From an uncultured Prochlorococcus sp. (GTDB taxonomy: Bacteria > Cyanobacteriota > Cyanobacteriia > PCC-6307 > Cyanobiaceae): a stretch of DNA of 50,115 nucleotides. The DNA lies in assembly GCA_902539115.1 (NCBI GenBank), contig CACBHP010000008.1, forward strand, positions 1-50,115. Direction: 5' to 3'. Every line of letters begins with the position of its first letter. Within the stretch, counting starts at the first letter, position 1. This document shows, in pieces, positions 38,215-47,839 of this stretch. A program made the position numbers and the translations under genes. The notes beneath the pieces were generated by a model. The model made no database searches and was not told the DNA's origin. It saw only the letters and a list, made by a program, of their open reading frames with translations.

Positions 38215-38947
38215 TTTTCTTATAAGCTCTTGTAGTTATAAGAATGGGATGAAATACTTCTAAAAAATTTGATTGAAGAGTCTCAAAAAACTTTTCAACA
38301 ATTTGAATGTCATCGATATGAAATGGATATTCATTCTTATCTCCTTTGTAGAAATACCAATTGAATAGAGCAATAGAATTACTATCCATAACCTCACTGA
38401 AATTATTAATTTGAGAAGCTGGATCTGCAAGATGTTCTAAAACATCAAGACAAACGATAGTATCAAATTTTAATATTTGTGTATCTTGAATTGTCTTGCA
38501 AAAAGTGAGTTTTTTTTCGACTCCTAATTTCTTAGCCCTATATTCCACAAAATTCCTATTGGTTTGATTAATATCCACAAAAAAAACATGCTCGACTTTT
38601 GAAGACATAGCATTAGCTAAGGCATGCGTACCAATACCTCCTCCAAAATCCAAAACTAAATCTCTAGAAAATCTCTGCTGTAATTTTAAAGTATCAGCGA
38701 TATAGTCCCTACTTGTGATGTGCCAAGCAGCTAAATCAGCTACATGCCTATCTCCAACTATCTCAGTATAAAAATCTGAAACATCATTTAAAGCATCCCC
38801 AGGATGTGAATTTGCCAAATTCATCTTTGCATTTGCAAGAAATCCATCTAAATCACATTCTTTTATATATAAGTATTCCATTAAATGTGATTTCAAATTA
38901 AAAGCATTTTCTAAAAACTCTTTTAAAATAAAATTATTGTTTTTCAT
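38207..38947 (-). CDS. Class I SAM-dependent methyltransferase
   Basis: 246-residue protein with the SAM-binding motif [17 protein letters not shown] (~98-113), an acidic VDINQ at the end of strand 2, and motif IV-like [16 protein letters not shown] (~165-180). The LEHL pattern resembles UbiE/UbiG-type small-molecule methyltransferases. The first 90 residues, rich in aromatic and acidic residues, do not match a family I know. The substrate cannot be told. It converges on rpmA and is divergent from truB. Confidence 0.82.
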   Translation of the reverse strand: MKNNNFILKEFLENAFNLKSHLMEYLYIKECDLDGFLANAKMNLANSHPGDALNDVSDFYTEIVGDRHVADLAAWHITSRDYIADTLKLQQRFSRDLVLDFGGGIGTHALANAMSSKVEHVFFVDINQTNRNFVEYRAKKLGVEKKLTFCKTIQDTQILKFDTIVCLDVLEHLADPASQINNFSEVMDSNSIALFNWYFYKGDKNEYPFHIDDIQIVEKFFETLQSNFLEVFHPILITTRAYKKIR

Positions 38948-39023
38948 TTTCTTACTCTAAATTTCTAATATCAAAATCATAAAATGGTTATAAATCTTTC
39001 TCAAAGTATTCTTAATATTAAAG

Positions 39024-39947
39024 ATGGAAACTAAAGATGGATTCTTAGTTATAAATAAAGATAAAGGCTGTACCTCTCATGATTGTGTTAAACAAATAAG
39101 GAAGTTACTAAATACAAAAAAAGTCGGGCATACAGGAACTCTTGACCCAGAAGTTATAGGAACATTACCAATTGCAATAGGCAGTGCAACAAGATTTATT
39201 CAATATCTTCCTCAAGGTAAAACTTACATAGGGCAAATTAAATTAGGACTAAGAACTAATACTGATGATATTCACGGAGAAATAATTAATCAAAAAAGTT
39301 GGCCTAAAATCAGTGATGAAAAATTAGACCGATACTTAAATAGATTTAGAGGAATTATTAAACAAATTCCGCCGAAAGTATCTAGTGTGCATGTCAATGG
39401 TGAGAGAGCTTATAAAAAATCTTTCAGAAATGAAATTTTTGAATTAGCACCAAGAGAAGTAAAAATAGAAGATCTTACTTTAATGAAATGGGACCAAATA
39501 AACGGAATCATAGAAATAAAAATCAAATGTTCAGCTGGCACGTATGTAAGAGCAATTGCAAGAGATTTAGGAGAAATTCTTAATTCTGAAGGTTGTCTTC
39601 TACAATTAAAAAGAATTTCAGCTTGTGGCTTTGATGAACAAAACTCGATAAAAATATCTGATATTGAAAAAGAAAAAAGGAAAAAAAACTCGAAAAATTT
39701 TATTATTCCAACAATTTCTGCTCTTAATCACATTTCATCATTTACCTTAGGTAATAAAGACCAAATCAATTTTTGGCAAACGGGAAGAGCAATTAAAGTT
39801 AATATTAATTATTTAAAGGAAAGCAAATCTTTTGATTATAAAAAACCGATAAAAGTAATAGATAAGAAACAAACACTACTTGGGATTGGCTTCTTAAATA
39901 AAGATCAATCTCATATAAATCCAAAATTAGTCCTTAATGCAAAATAA
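39024..39947 (+). CDS. truB: tRNA pseudouridine(55) synthase TruB
   Basis: Makes the universal pseudouridine in the T loop of tRNA. Seen: [17 protein letters not shown], the catalytic motif [20 protein letters not shown] with Asp42, [15 protein letters not shown], and [15 protein letters not shown]. 307 residues with a C-terminal extension. It ends three bases before the convergent SpoIID-like gene. Confidence 0.96.
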   Translation: METKDGFLVINKDKGCTSHDCVKQIRKLLNTKKVGHTGTLDPEVIGTLPIAIGSATRFIQYLPQGKTYIGQIKLGLRTNTDDIHGEIINQKSWPKISDEKLDRYLNRFRGIIKQIPPKVSSVHVNGERAYKKSFRNEIFELAPREVKIEDLTLMKWDQINGIIEIKIKCSAGTYVRAIARDLGEILNSEGCLLQLKRISACGFDEQNSIKISDIEKEKRKKNSKNFIIPTISALNHISSFTLGNKDQINFWQTGRAIKVNINYLKESKSFDYKKPIKVIDKKQTLLGIGFLNKDQSHINPKLVLNAK

Positions 39948-39950
39948 CTT

Positions 39951-41126
39951 TTACAGGTAATCTTTGCTAAAAGGTTTAATCTGCACACCCCTATAAAAAT
40001 ACTTTAATATTCTTTCAGCTTTTTGGCCTCTAGATGCCAAATATTTTGCTCCCCATTGACTCATTCCTACTCCATGACCTGATCCCTGTCCAAAAACTAT
40101 CAAACCTTTTTTTATAGGATATTTATTGTTTAATTCTTCCTCATAAAATTTAAATCTCACAAAATTACTATTGAGGCCTAATCTTTTTCTTAAAACTACG
40201 CCAGAGATTTGATCAGAGCCATAAGCCCCAAACAGTTTTACATTTTTTACCCTCCCGGTACTAGTAATATCAAGGATCTTTATATTTTTTAAACCTCCAA
40301 TCTTAGGAAATAAATTTATTAATTCATTACTCGAAAATTTTTCTTGCCACCTAAATTTTGGATTATTTTTATCAAAATCTTTCACACTTGATAAATATGG
40401 ATATTTATTCTTCCATACATCCTGACTATTTTCTGTCATGCCACCTGAGCTGCTGTGAAACAAAGCATTAATTAATTTATTTTTATACGTCAAAACCAAA
40501 GATCTTGTACTTTTAACAGCTCTGATAGTTTTATAAGTTCTTGACTCCAAGCCATTGTAGACTTGATTTTTCTGGGTGGAATCTATATCAAATAAATCAT
40601 TTCCCTTTTGCTTTAAAGCATAAGTTCTAGAGGCAATTGCTTGTGCTTTTAATGCTTCCATAGGCCATTTTGTTGGCATTTCTGAGCCCACTACACTACT
40701 AAGGTATTTTTCTATCCCTAAAACATTCACTACCAATATTTCAGAATCAAGTACAAAGAGATTAATCTTTCCAGAAAATCTCTTCTGACCTACCCATATG
40801 CCTCTTCCATCAGAAGATCTAACTTGAAATTGTTGGTTACTTTTTAAGTCATATTTTTTTTGTTTGTTTTTATCAAAATATAAAATTTTTCTATTTTTCT
40901 CATTTTTCAAAGTTAAGCCTTTTATTTTTTTACTTGAAAAAAATTCCCCCTCTATGCTTAAAGGAATTGATCTATCTGATCTAATCCTTAAATTGCTATT
41001 TTTTGATATCAAAACTCTAATTATTGGCTCTCTAGATGCAAAAACACTTTTACTCTGAAAAACACAAATAAATAAAATAGTAATCAGGCAATATTTACTA
41101 TAATTATTTTTAAATTTAAGTATCAC
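39951..41126 (-). CDS. SpoIID/LytB domain protein
   Basis: 391-residue secreted protein. Residues 1-31 form a signal peptide (core CLITILFICVF, cleavage near VFA/SR). The SpoIID domain is marked by VLGIEKYLSSVVGSEMPTKWPMEALKAQAIASRTYAL (about 133-170), HSSSGGMTENSQDVW, and GSGHGVGMSQWGAKYLASRG near the C-terminus. The family includes lytic transglycosylases acting on denuded glycan and amidase enhancers, so a peptidoglycan-remodelling role is likely. It is a single-copy gene of the kind kept in cyanobacteria. Confidence 0.9.
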   Translation of the reverse strand: MILKFKNNYSKYCLITILFICVFQSKSVFASREPIIRVLISKNSNLRIRSDRSIPLSIEGEFFSSKKIKGLTLKNEKNRKILYFDKNKQKKYDLKSNQQFQVRSSDGRGIWVGQKRFSGKINLFVLDSEILVVNVLGIEKYLSSVVGSEMPTKWPMEALKAQAIASRTYALKQKGNDLFDIDSTQKNQVYNGLESRTYKTIRAVKSTRSLVLTYKNKLINALFHSSSGGMTENSQDVWKNKYPYLSSVKDFDKNNPKFRWQEKFSSNELINLFPKIGGLKNIKILDITSTGRVKNVKLFGAYGSDQISGVVLRKRLGLNSNFVRFKFYEEELNNKYPIKKGLIVFGQGSGHGVGMSQWGAKYLASRGQKAERILKYFYRGVQIKPFSKDYL

Positions 41127-41215
41127 TTTGTTTAAAAAACAAATGCTTAATTTGCCTAAGTTTGACTAAAAGTCTAGATTGAATCCAGATATAAAAATAA
41201 AAATATCATAAATAA

Positions 41216-42154
41216 GTGAATATCACCTTCTTAGGAACAAGCTCAGGTATCCCATCCTTAACGAGAAATGTTTCCTCCCTAGCACTTAAATTATCACAGT
41301 CATCAGAAGTTTGGCTTTTTGATTGTGGTGAAGGAACACAACATCAAATAATGAAAAGCAATATTAAATCTTCACAAATCAAGAAAATATTTATTACGCA
41401 TATGCATGGAGATCATGTTTATGGTTTACCTGGACTTTTAGCTACATTAGGTTTATCAGGAAATAGTAAAGGTATTGAAATTTACGGTCCTTCAGAGTTG
41501 CGAAGTTTTATAAATTCTGCACTTAAAAGTAGTTTTTGTAAATTGTCCTTCCCATTGCATTTTGTGGAAGTTGAAAATTTTGCATCAAAAAATAAAATTC
41601 TATTTGAAAACAACAAAATAAAAGTAAATTGTGCCTGCCTTAAACATAAAATACCTGCTTACGGTTATCGAGTGAGTGAAAAAAATAAGCCAGGTATATT
41701 TGATATCAAAAAAGCAGAGTTCCTAAAAATAGCACCTGGACCAATTTATTCAGAACTGAAACAAGGTAAAAAAGTTGTATTAGCAGATGGTAGGAAATTT
41801 GATGGAAAGGAATTCTGCGGACCTCCTAGAGAGGGTGAAAGTTTTGTTTATTGCACAGATACAGTCTTTAGCGAATCAGCTGTTTCATTATCGAAAAATG
41901 CCGATCTACTCGTACATGAATCGACTTTTTCAGAGAAGGATGAGAGCATGGCCTACGAAAAATTACATTCCACAACAATCATGGCTGCCAAAACAGCATT
42001 ATTATCTAATACAAAAAAATTAATTATTACTCATTTAAGTCCAAGATACACCAATAAAAATGCAATTACGCCAAGCGATTTGCTTAAAGAGGCTCAAAAA
42101 GTTTTTCCAAATACTCAGCTTGCGAAAGATTTTCTAACGGCAGAAATAAAATAA
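41216..42154 (+). CDS. rnz: Ribonuclease Z
   Basis: Metallo-beta-lactamase-fold endonuclease that trims tRNA 3' ends, 312 residues. The zinc motif THMHGDH is at residues 61-67 (His62, His64, Asp66, His67); VLADGRKFDG, DTVFSE and THLSPRY with the later His follow. The GTG start at 41216 gives the conserved MNITFLGTSSGIP. It matters here because tRNAs such as the Gly gene lack encoded CCA and need 3' processing. Confidence 0.96.
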   Translation: MNITFLGTSSGIPSLTRNVSSLALKLSQSSEVWLFDCGEGTQHQIMKSNIKSSQIKKIFITHMHGDHVYGLPGLLATLGLSGNSKGIEIYGPSELRSFINSALKSSFCKLSFPLHFVEVENFASKNKILFENNKIKVNCACLKHKIPAYGYRVSEKNKPGIFDIKKAEFLKIAPGPIYSELKQGKKVVLADGRKFDGKEFCGPPREGESFVYCTDTVFSESAVSLSKNADLLVHESTFSEKDESMAYEKLHSTTIMAAKTALLSNTKKLIITHLSPRYTNKNAITPSDLLKEAQKVFPNTQLAKDFLTAEIK

Positions 42155-42240
42155 ACTGCAACAGTTCGTGAGAAGAAGAGTCGTAAATGACCAACCCATG
42201 GAATAATAGTCTTAGGTTTTCTATATTGATGTTGATCTAA

Positions 42241-42789
42241 ATGGTTTCTATGTTTTCATCACTACATAAGTCTTTAAAAAGACTATTTATTTTTCTTCCG
42301 TTAATTATTGGTTTACTTATTAATCCAATCTCTTCAAATGCACTCTATCCTAGTGACCCTTCATCAGTTGATGTACTAAAAGATGATCTTCACGGTGCCG
42401 ACCTTCATAATACTGAATATGTTAAATATGATTTATCTAATCAAGATTTAGGAGAAGCTAATCTTCAAGGCGCATATATGAGCGTAACAACTGCAAAAAA
42501 CTCTAGTTTTAAAGGAGCCAATATGACTGACCTCATTGCATATGCAACACGCTTTGATAATGCTGATTTTACGGATGCAAATCTTACCAATGGCGAGCTA
42601 ATGAAAAGTGTTTTTGATGGAGCAATTATTGATGGCGCAGACTTTACTGATGCAAATCTTGATCTTTCTCAGAGAAAATCATTATGTGAAAGAGCAAGTG
42701 GAACTAATTCGCAAACTGGAGTTAATACAATTGATAGTCTTGAATGCACAGGCTTAAGAGGTTACATGCCTCCAAAGCCAAAAGCATAA
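42241..42789 (+). CDS. Lumenal pentapeptide-repeat protein
   Basis: 182-residue protein with a signal peptide (basic start, hydrophobic LFIFLPLIIGLLI, cleavage near SNA/LY at about residue 35) and about 15 pentapeptide repeats of A(D/N)LxX type from about 50 to 130 (HGADLHN, LGEANLQGAY, FKGANMTDL, FDNADFTDANLT). Two Cys in the tail (CERASG and LECTG) may form a disulfide. This resembles thylakoid-lumen pentapeptide proteins of cyanobacteria and plastids, whose function is largely unknown. A strong terminator follows the stop. Confidence 0.88.
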   Translation: MVSMFSSLHKSLKRLFIFLPLIIGLLINPISSNALYPSDPSSVDVLKDDLHGADLHNTEYVKYDLSNQDLGEANLQGAYMSVTTAKNSSFKGANMTDLIAYATRFDNADFTDANLTNGELMKSVFDGAIIDGADFTDANLDLSQRKSLCERASGTNSQTGVNTIDSLECTGLRGYMPPKPKA

Positions 42790-42797
42790 TATCAAAG

Positions 42798-43166
42798 CTA
42801 ACTCACTTTAGAAGGGAAAATATTACCAGGTTCTTTTGAGCCTGGTTTTTTGCTATACCACCATTCTTGTATATCAGAAGAAAATTTCCTTGAAAAAAGA
42901 GTTATAACTGTCTCAACTGGTTTTGATCCAGGCTCCAAAATCTGTACTGAATAAGATGGGCATTTTCTTGAAGCCATATCAGCAACGAACCTAGAACCTA
43001 TTCTCCTCCAACTCGGCTCTTTACTTCTCCAAGAAAGTCTTGAACATGGCCAGGGTAACTCTTCTCTATCATAAAGTCTGCAACATGGTCCAATTACCTT
43101 ATAACTGTACTGACCTCCATGACTTGATTGAACACTGCCAGTCTCGAAAAACTCAAATTTATTCAT
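42798..43166 (-). CDS. Small four-cysteine protein downstream of ferredoxin
   Basis: Unrecognised 122-residue soluble protein rich in Arg, Ser and Trp. Cysteines lie at 28, 29, 41 and 69 in the contexts IGPCCRLYD, LPWPCSRLSW and ASRKCPSY, a spacing that could hold metal or disulfides. The start is ATG at 43166; an in-frame TTG at 43172 lies inside the T-run of the ferredoxin terminator and is less likely. The 3' end encodes KKPGSKEPGNIF across the hairpin that terminates the convergent pentapeptide gene. Confidence 0.75.
   Translation of the reverse strand: MNKFEFFETGSVQSSHGGQYSYKVIGPCCRLYDREELPWPCSRLSWRSKEPSWRRIGSRFVADMASRKCPSYSVQILEPGSKPVETVITLFSRKFSSDIQEWWYSKKPGSKEPGNIFPSKVS
42825..42851 (+). 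terminator. Intrinsic terminator of the pentapeptide-repeat gene
   Basis: ACCAGGTTC, a TTTT loop and GAGCCTGGT form a nine-pair stem with one T-G wobble, followed by a run of six Ts. It lies 36 bases after the stop of the plus-strand gene. The same bases encode the last dozen or so codons of the opposite-strand gene at 42798-43166. Confidence 0.88.
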
Positions 43167-43170
43167 TTTC

Positions 43171-43198
43171 AAAAAAAGCCACCTTCATAGAGGGTGGC
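43171..43198 (-). terminator. Intrinsic terminator of the ferredoxin gene
   Basis: On the minus strand GCCACC, a nine-base loop and GGTGGC form a six-pair stem followed by seven Ts. It stands 45 bases after the petF stop and only four bases before the ATG of the next minus-strand gene (43166), so transcription of that gene must come from readthrough or a promoter in the hairpin region. Confidence 0.85.
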
Positions 43199-43243
43199 AG
43201 AGAAATAATGAATAATCAACTTATAAAAGTTAATTTATTATAA

Positions 43244-43543
43244 TTAATACAATTCTTCCTCAGCATGAGTTGTAATTGTTACATCAGATGTTGGATAAGC
43301 AACACATGTAAGAACAAAACCAGCTTCTAGTTGGTCATCATCCAAGAAACTTTGATCTGATTGATCAACACTACCTGTAGTAACTTTTCCAGCACATGTT
43401 GAACATGCTCCTGCTCTGCAGGAATAAGGAAGGTCGACACCTTGCTCTTCAGCAGCATCGAGGATGTACTGGTCATCAGGTACTTCGATAGTTGAATTGA
43501 GACCTTCACCTTCGCTGATGAGTGTAACTTTGTAAGAAGCCAT
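43244..43543 (-). CDS. petF: [2Fe-2S] plant-type ferredoxin
   Basis: Soluble electron carrier that accepts electrons from photosystem I and feeds FNR, nitrogen and sulfur assimilation. 99 residues. Cluster ligands lie in [12 protein letters not shown] (CxxxxCxxC) and the fourth Cys in FVLTCVAYP. The start [14 protein letters not shown] and the acidic C-terminus EEELY fit PetF1-type proteins. An inverted repeat upstream (43562-43584) may be regulatory, and a terminator follows. Confidence 0.97.
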   Translation of the reverse strand: MASYKVTLISEGEGLNSTIEVPDDQYILDAAEEQGVDLPYSCRAGACSTCAGKVTTGSVDQSDQSFLDDDQLEAGFVLTCVAYPTSDVTITTHAEEELY

Positions 43544-43561
43544 TTAAATAAAAAATTGTTG

Positions 43562-43584
43562 GTAATTAATACCTAATTAATTAC
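43562..43584. repeat. Inverted repeat in the petF upstream region
   Basis: GTAATTAAT (43562-43570) and ATTAATTAC (43576-43584) are perfect 9-base inverted arms around a five-base spacer. The element lies 18-41 bases upstream of the petF ATG. The size and position suit a dimeric repressor site or part of the core promoter. It does not match the Fur or NtcA consensus well enough to name a regulator. Confidence 0.4.
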
Positions 43585-43656
43585 ATTTTTAACATCGATT
43601 GAGACGTTATGTGAGATTTTGAAGTAAAAAATGACACAATAAAATGTATTAAAGAG

Positions 43657-43681
43657 TATCTATAAGAAAAACTTATAGATA
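43657..43681 (-). terminator. Hairpin at the 3' end of prmA
   Basis: TATCTATAAG and CTTATAGATA are perfect ten-base inverted arms with a five-base loop, overlapping the prmA stop codon. On the minus strand it lacks a proper T-run after the stem, so it is a weak terminator at best, or an mRNA 3'-end stabiliser. Confidence 0.4.
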
Positions 43682-44590
43682 GGTTGGATCGCTGGCCTTT
43701 TGAGCAGCAATGCATGCCCAATCTTTTCTAGTTGATACATCCAATAATTTCAAGTCATTCTGAATTAATATTTTTATAATTTCATCTTTTTGTGAATTCA
43801 AAATTCCACTAAAAACGACTTCCCCATTGTTTCCTAAGCACTTATAAATATTTGGAATCATTTTTTTTATTACTTCAGCAAGAATATTGCATAAAACAAA
43901 ATCAAATTGTTTGAGTGGATTTTTTAAAATTACCTCATTAAAAGATCCTAAATATGTATTTAAGTTTTTTAAGTTACCGAAATTTAGTTGAAAATTAGAC
44001 TTAGTTGAATTTATAGCTAAATAATCATTATCCACTGAACAAACCTCTTTAGCACCAAGCAATCTTGCGGCTACACTCAAAATCCCGCTCCCACTCCCAA
44101 TATCTAATACTTTTTTATCAGAAAATGAACTATGCTCCATTCTTTCCAAGCAAAGATAAGTTGAAGGGTGGCTTCCTGTACCAAAGGCTGCTCCAGGATC
44201 AATTTTTATGATTTTTTTATCTTTAAATTTTTCGTTTAGATTTATCCAACTAGGCAATATTAAAAAATGATTTCCTACTAATTCAGGCGCCCAATATTTC
44301 TTCCAGCTGGTTAACCAATCCTCCTCTTTAATAATACTCCAGTCAAAAAAATCATTGTTAGGGGCATTAATGTTTAGAAGTTTGCTAATTATTTTTTCAA
44401 ACCCACTTCTAGCACTCTCGCCCCAATCATCAATTGGAAGCCATATATTCACCTCTTTTTTATTGTCATTTTTAATTAAATATTCAAATGAAAAACTAAA
44501 TATTCCTAACTCACTTAATTTCCAAATAATAATTTCTTCTGAATAACTTTCTATCAGAAAAGTTAGTTTATACCAATCTTTAGTTGCCAT
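43673..44590 (-). CDS. prmA: Ribosomal protein L11 methyltransferase
   Basis: Trimethylates lysines and the N-terminus of L11. The C-terminal SAM domain has [14 protein letters not shown], motif [16 protein letters not shown] and [12 protein letters not shown]. The N-terminal L11-binding domain (1-100) is more divergent, as usual. 305 residues. It lies 17 bases downstream of serA on the same strand. The ATG at 44590 gives a typical start. Confidence 0.94.
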   Translation of the reverse strand: MATKDWYKLTFLIESYSEEIIIWKLSELGIFSFSFEYLIKNDNKKEVNIWLPIDDWGESARSGFEKIISKLLNINAPNNDFFDWSIIKEEDWLTSWKKYWAPELVGNHFLILPSWINLNEKFKDKKIIKIDPGAAFGTGSHPSTYLCLERMEHSSFSDKKVLDIGSGSGILSVAARLLGAKEVCSVDNDYLAINSTKSNFQLNFGNLKNLNTYLGSFNEVILKNPLKQFDFVLCNILAEVIKKMIPNIYKCLGNNGEVVFSGILNSQKDEIIKILIQNDLKLLDVSTRKDWACIAAQKASDPTYL

Positions 44591-44607
44591 TAATAAAGCA
44601 AGCCATT

Positions 44608-46194
44608 TTATAAAGTAACTGGATTAGCGTTGGTAATTCCCTCAACTTCAATAATGGTATCAAGCAATTTATTAGGTATTGGATCATCAATACTTAGAAC
44701 CATAACAGCTTCCCCTCTTACAATTTTGCGCCCAACTTGCATTGAGGCAATATTTACATTGTTGCTACCTAATAAGGACCCCAGCTTGCCAATAATACCA
44801 GGCATATCTCTGTGCCTAGTAACCAACATATATCTGCTTGGCGATACGTTAACTGGGTATTGATCAATACTAATAATTCTTAATTCTCCATCAGCGAAAA
44901 TGCTTCCCGCTACGCTATGGTCTCCATTATCTCCATAGGTAGTTAATTGAAGCGACCCGCTAGCAAATTCAGGTCTTGCCTCATCTTTACTTTCGACAAC
45001 TGTGATGCCCCTCGAATCTGCTTCTAGAGAAGCATTCACATAATTGATCCTATCTCCCAAAGCTTTACTTAGAAGGCCTTTTAGACTAGCTATTATTAAT
45101 GGTTGGGAAGGATGTTGCACAAATTCGCCTTGAAGCTTCACCTCTAGTTTTTGAATCTGTCCACCTGAAAGCTGGCTTATAAGTAAACCCATTGTTTCAG
45201 CCAACTGCAAATGGGGTTTTAAACTATCCATAATATCAGGGCTCAAACCTGGAATATTTACTGCAGTTCTAGCAGATAAACCAAGCAAGACATCTCTTAT
45301 TTGTTCTGCAACATCAACAGCTACATTTTCTTGTGCTTCCCTAGTAGATGCTCCTAAGTGTGGGGTAAGAATAAGATTCTTTTCAACCGTCAAAAGTGGC
45401 GAATTAGATGCCAAAGGTTCTTTGGAAAAGACATCTATTGCAGCACCTGCAATCAATGATTTATTTAAAGCTTCTGCTAATGCCTTTTCGTCAATCAAGC
45501 CGCCTCGAGCACAATTAATTAATTTTGCGCTACTTTTCATACTTTTAAGGACGTCTATATTTACTAAATTCTCTGTCTCTGGTGTACGAGGCAAATGCAA
45601 AGTTACATAATCGGATTGTTTGAATAAATCCTCTAGTTCAGATAGTTTTACTTGTATTTGTTGAGCTCTTTCAGTTGAAACAAAGGGATCATATCCGTAA
45701 ACTTCCATTCCTAATGCATTAGCAACTTTTGCTACATGAGCACCAATTTTCCCTAAACCTACTACACCTAATTTTTTCTTATAAAGCTCATTACCAACAA
45801 ATTTCTTTCTTTCCCATTTACCTAACAAAGTACTACTATTAGCAATTGGAATATGCCTAGATAAAGCCAACATCATAGCTATAGTATGTTCAGCAGCAGC
45901 TATTGTGTTACCCCCTGGAGAATTGACAACAAGAACTCCTTTTTGTGTGGCAGCCTTAACATCTACATTATCAACTCCAACTCCTGCTCTTCCAATAATT
46001 CTCAGTTTACTTGAAGAGTTAATAATTTCTTCAGTCACTTGAGTACCAGAGCGAATCATTAAAGCATCATAATCTTTAATAATGGAAGCTAGCTCAGAGT
46101 CTGAGATCCCTATCTTCTGATCAACCTGAGCAACTTGTGAAAGAATATCGATTCCTGTTTGATCAATTGGATCTGTAATGAGAACTTTTGTCAT
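44608..46194 (-). CDS. serA: D-3-phosphoglycerate dehydrogenase
   Basis: First step of the phosphorylated serine pathway. The long form of 528 residues has a substrate domain, a NAD-binding Rossmann domain with [26 protein letters not shown] (catalytic Arg) and [12 protein letters not shown] (His), an allosteric ASB domain (~320-450), and a C-terminal ACT domain ([19 protein letters not shown]) that senses serine. prmA follows 17 bases downstream. Confidence 0.97.
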   Translation of the reverse strand: MTKVLITDPIDQTGIDILSQVAQVDQKIGISDSELASIIKDYDALMIRSGTQVTEEIINSSSKLRIIGRAGVGVDNVDVKAATQKGVLVVNSPGGNTIAAAEHTIAMMLALSRHIPIANSSTLLGKWERKKFVGNELYKKKLGVVGLGKIGAHVAKVANALGMEVYGYDPFVSTERAQQIQVKLSELEDLFKQSDYVTLHLPRTPETENLVNIDVLKSMKSSAKLINCARGGLIDEKALAEALNKSLIAGAAIDVFSKEPLASNSPLLTVEKNLILTPHLGASTREAQENVAVDVAEQIRDVLLGLSARTAVNIPGLSPDIMDSLKPHLQLAETMGLLISQLSGGQIQKLEVKLQGEFVQHPSQPLIIASLKGLLSKALGDRINYVNASLEADSRGITVVESKDEARPEFASGSLQLTTYGDNGDHSVAGSIFADGELRIISIDQYPVNVSPSRYMLVTRHRDMPGIIGKLGSLLGSNNVNIASMQVGRKIVRGEAVMVLSIDDPIPNKLLDTIIEVEGITNANPVTL

Positions 46195-46236
46195 TTAAGA
46201 TTGGTTCTTTAATCTTTTACTTTAACTTAATCTATA

Positions 46237-46860
46237 GTGGATATATCTTATTTTATTAATTTGAATAACACACAAACATTTGAGGATTTAAATTTGACTA
46301 AAAGTATTGTGATATTTGAAGACATTGATAAATGTATCCAACTATTTGAAGTTTTCAAAGAAAAATCAGTAATGCTCTCTGAAGCTATTTTGATCCCACC
46401 AATAAGTGTAAAAATATCATCAGATGAAAGAGAATTACTAAATGCCAAAGCAAATATATTATTCAAATCTCAAAATTTTGAAGATATGAGAATATTAAAT
46501 CCTAAACTTGATAGAAAGATTAGACAAAAAGAAATGAGTATATGGCTCATGCCATTTGGTTTTATAGCTGGATTAGCTTTTTCTAATATGACAAATTTAT
46601 CTACTTTCAGCTTTCTTGGTTTGAATAACATCGGCGAATCCTTAATTGGAGGTCTTTTAGGAATGGGTTCAGGATATTTAGGTAGTGCCTTTTCTTCTGC
46701 AAGTATCAACATTAATAGAAATAAAGAGTTGAGATCAATTATTAATTTTAATAAAGAGGGTAAATGGCTTGTTCTGCTTGAAAATCAAATTGGAACTGAA
46801 TTACCTTGGGCTTTGATAAAACAATCAGAAGCAAAAGATATTATTTTTTTAGAAGGCTAA
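46237..46860 (+). CDS. Conserved protein with two glycine-rich membrane helices
   Basis: Unrecognised 207-residue protein. Start is GTG at 46237. A soluble N-terminal domain (1-100) is followed by two hydrophobic, glycine-rich segments (about 102-118, LMPFGFIAGLAFSNM, and 130-150, GESLIGGLLGMGSGYLG) that may form a membrane hairpin. A soluble tail ends LPWALIKQSEAKDIIFLEG. The PSII S4 gene starts at the very next base after its stop, so the two are probably coupled. Confidence 0.78.
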   Translation: MDISYFINLNNTQTFEDLNLTKSIVIFEDIDKCIQLFEVFKEKSVMLSEAILIPPISVKISSDERELLNAKANILFKSQNFEDMRILNPKLDRKIRQKEMSIWLMPFGFIAGLAFSNMTNLSTFSFLGLNNIGESLIGGLLGMGSGYLGSAFSSASININRNKELRSIINFNKEGKWLVLLENQIGTELPWALIKQSEAKDIIFLEG

Positions 46861-47652
46861 ATGATTGACTTAAAAGAAATCTTAATAAGTTCAAACTACA
46901 AAAAGGAAACTGAGGAATTAATATATTTTGCTAACTTAGCTTACAAACACTGGGGAACTTATTGGACTGGGTTTAATTCAACTTATGTTTGCGAAGAGAT
47001 TTTAAAAGATTTTGAAAATTTAAATGATTTCAAATTTTTTATTTATGGAGGATTCTCCTCTTCTCAAAGATCTAGGATAGCTTGCTTTAGAAGAGATAAT
47101 ATTCCTGAAGAGGACACGCTAAAAAGTAATTTTCCAGCTCAAGGAATAAAAATTAATGGCAATTTTTTATTTGATAATGCTACGCAAGACGACTTTAGAT
47201 CTCTCTTAATTGAAAATGGGATAAATCAAATAAAAGTAGGAGATATATGGACTCTTGGCGATAGGGGAGCACAAGGGATAATTGATAATTTAGATATTGA
47301 GCATCTAGATGAAAAGATTTTTTATTTGAGAGACGTAAAAGTAAAAATTAATGTAGTAGGTATAGATGAATTACAAATACCTTCTGGAAGATCAAAAAAA
47401 CTTGTCAATACAGTAGAAGCTTCAACAAGATTAGATGCCATAGCTTCGGCGGGCTTTAGGGTATCACGAACCAAAATCATTGAAAGGATAGAAAATGGAA
47501 TGCTTAGATTAAATGGAACTAAAGTTAATAAGCCAACTATTAATCTAAAAATTGGCGACAAACTAGAACTTGAAAATAAAGGATTTATTGAAATTCTAGA
47601 TTTAGAAATCACCAAAAGAGAACGATGGAAAGTTAAATTACTTAGAAAATGA
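46861..47652 (+). CDS. Photosystem II S4-domain protein (YlmH-like)
   Basis: 263-residue RNA-binding protein of the type annotated as photosystem II S4 domain protein in cyanobacteria and plastids. The N-terminal region contains FFIYGGFSSSQRSRIACFR-type sequence, then TLGDRGAQGII, and a C-terminal S4 RNA-binding domain (about 186-245: STRLDAIASAGFRVSRTKIIERIENGMLRLNG). Related YlmH binds RNA or ribosomes in other bacteria. It directly adjoins the preceding gene. Confidence 0.9.
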   Translation: MIDLKEILISSNYKKETEELIYFANLAYKHWGTYWTGFNSTYVCEEILKDFENLNDFKFFIYGGFSSSQRSRIACFRRDNIPEEDTLKSNFPAQGIKINGNFLFDNATQDDFRSLLIENGINQIKVGDIWTLGDRGAQGIIDNLDIEHLDEKIFYLRDVKVKINVVGIDELQIPSGRSKKLVNTVEASTRLDAIASAGFRVSRTKIIERIENGMLRLNGTKVNKPTINLKIGDKLELENKGFIEILDLEITKRERWKVKLLRK

Positions 47653-47700
47653 AACGCAACCTGCTATTTTCTTATAGGGGGATTAAAAATTCTTCAATTT

Positions 47701-47772
47701 GGGCGATTAGCTCAGTGGTAGAGCACTACCTCGACACGGTAGTGGCCACTGGTTCGAATCCAGTATCGCCCA
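47701..47772 (+). tRNA. trnV-GAC: tRNA-Val (anticodon GAC)
   Basis: Complete cloverleaf: acceptor GGGCGAT pairs with ATCGCCC, the D-arm contains TAGCTCAGTGGTAGAGC, the anticodon stem CTACC/GGTAG closes loop TCGACAC with anticodon GAC, and the T-loop has GGTTCGAATCC. Discriminator A, no encoded CCA. It decodes GTC and GTT. Confidence 0.97.
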
Positions 47773-47839
47773 TGAAAACTTTTGACGACTTAGATTATAT
47801 CCACAGAAAATAATTTCATTTTTTAGATTATTAAAAAAG

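Noticed and set aside
43040-43243. Plus-strand frame of 67 codons between the pentapeptide and ferredoxin genes
   Set aside because: Antisense to the four-Cys gene and crosses the ferredoxin terminator. The minus-strand frame is longer and fits the local layout better.
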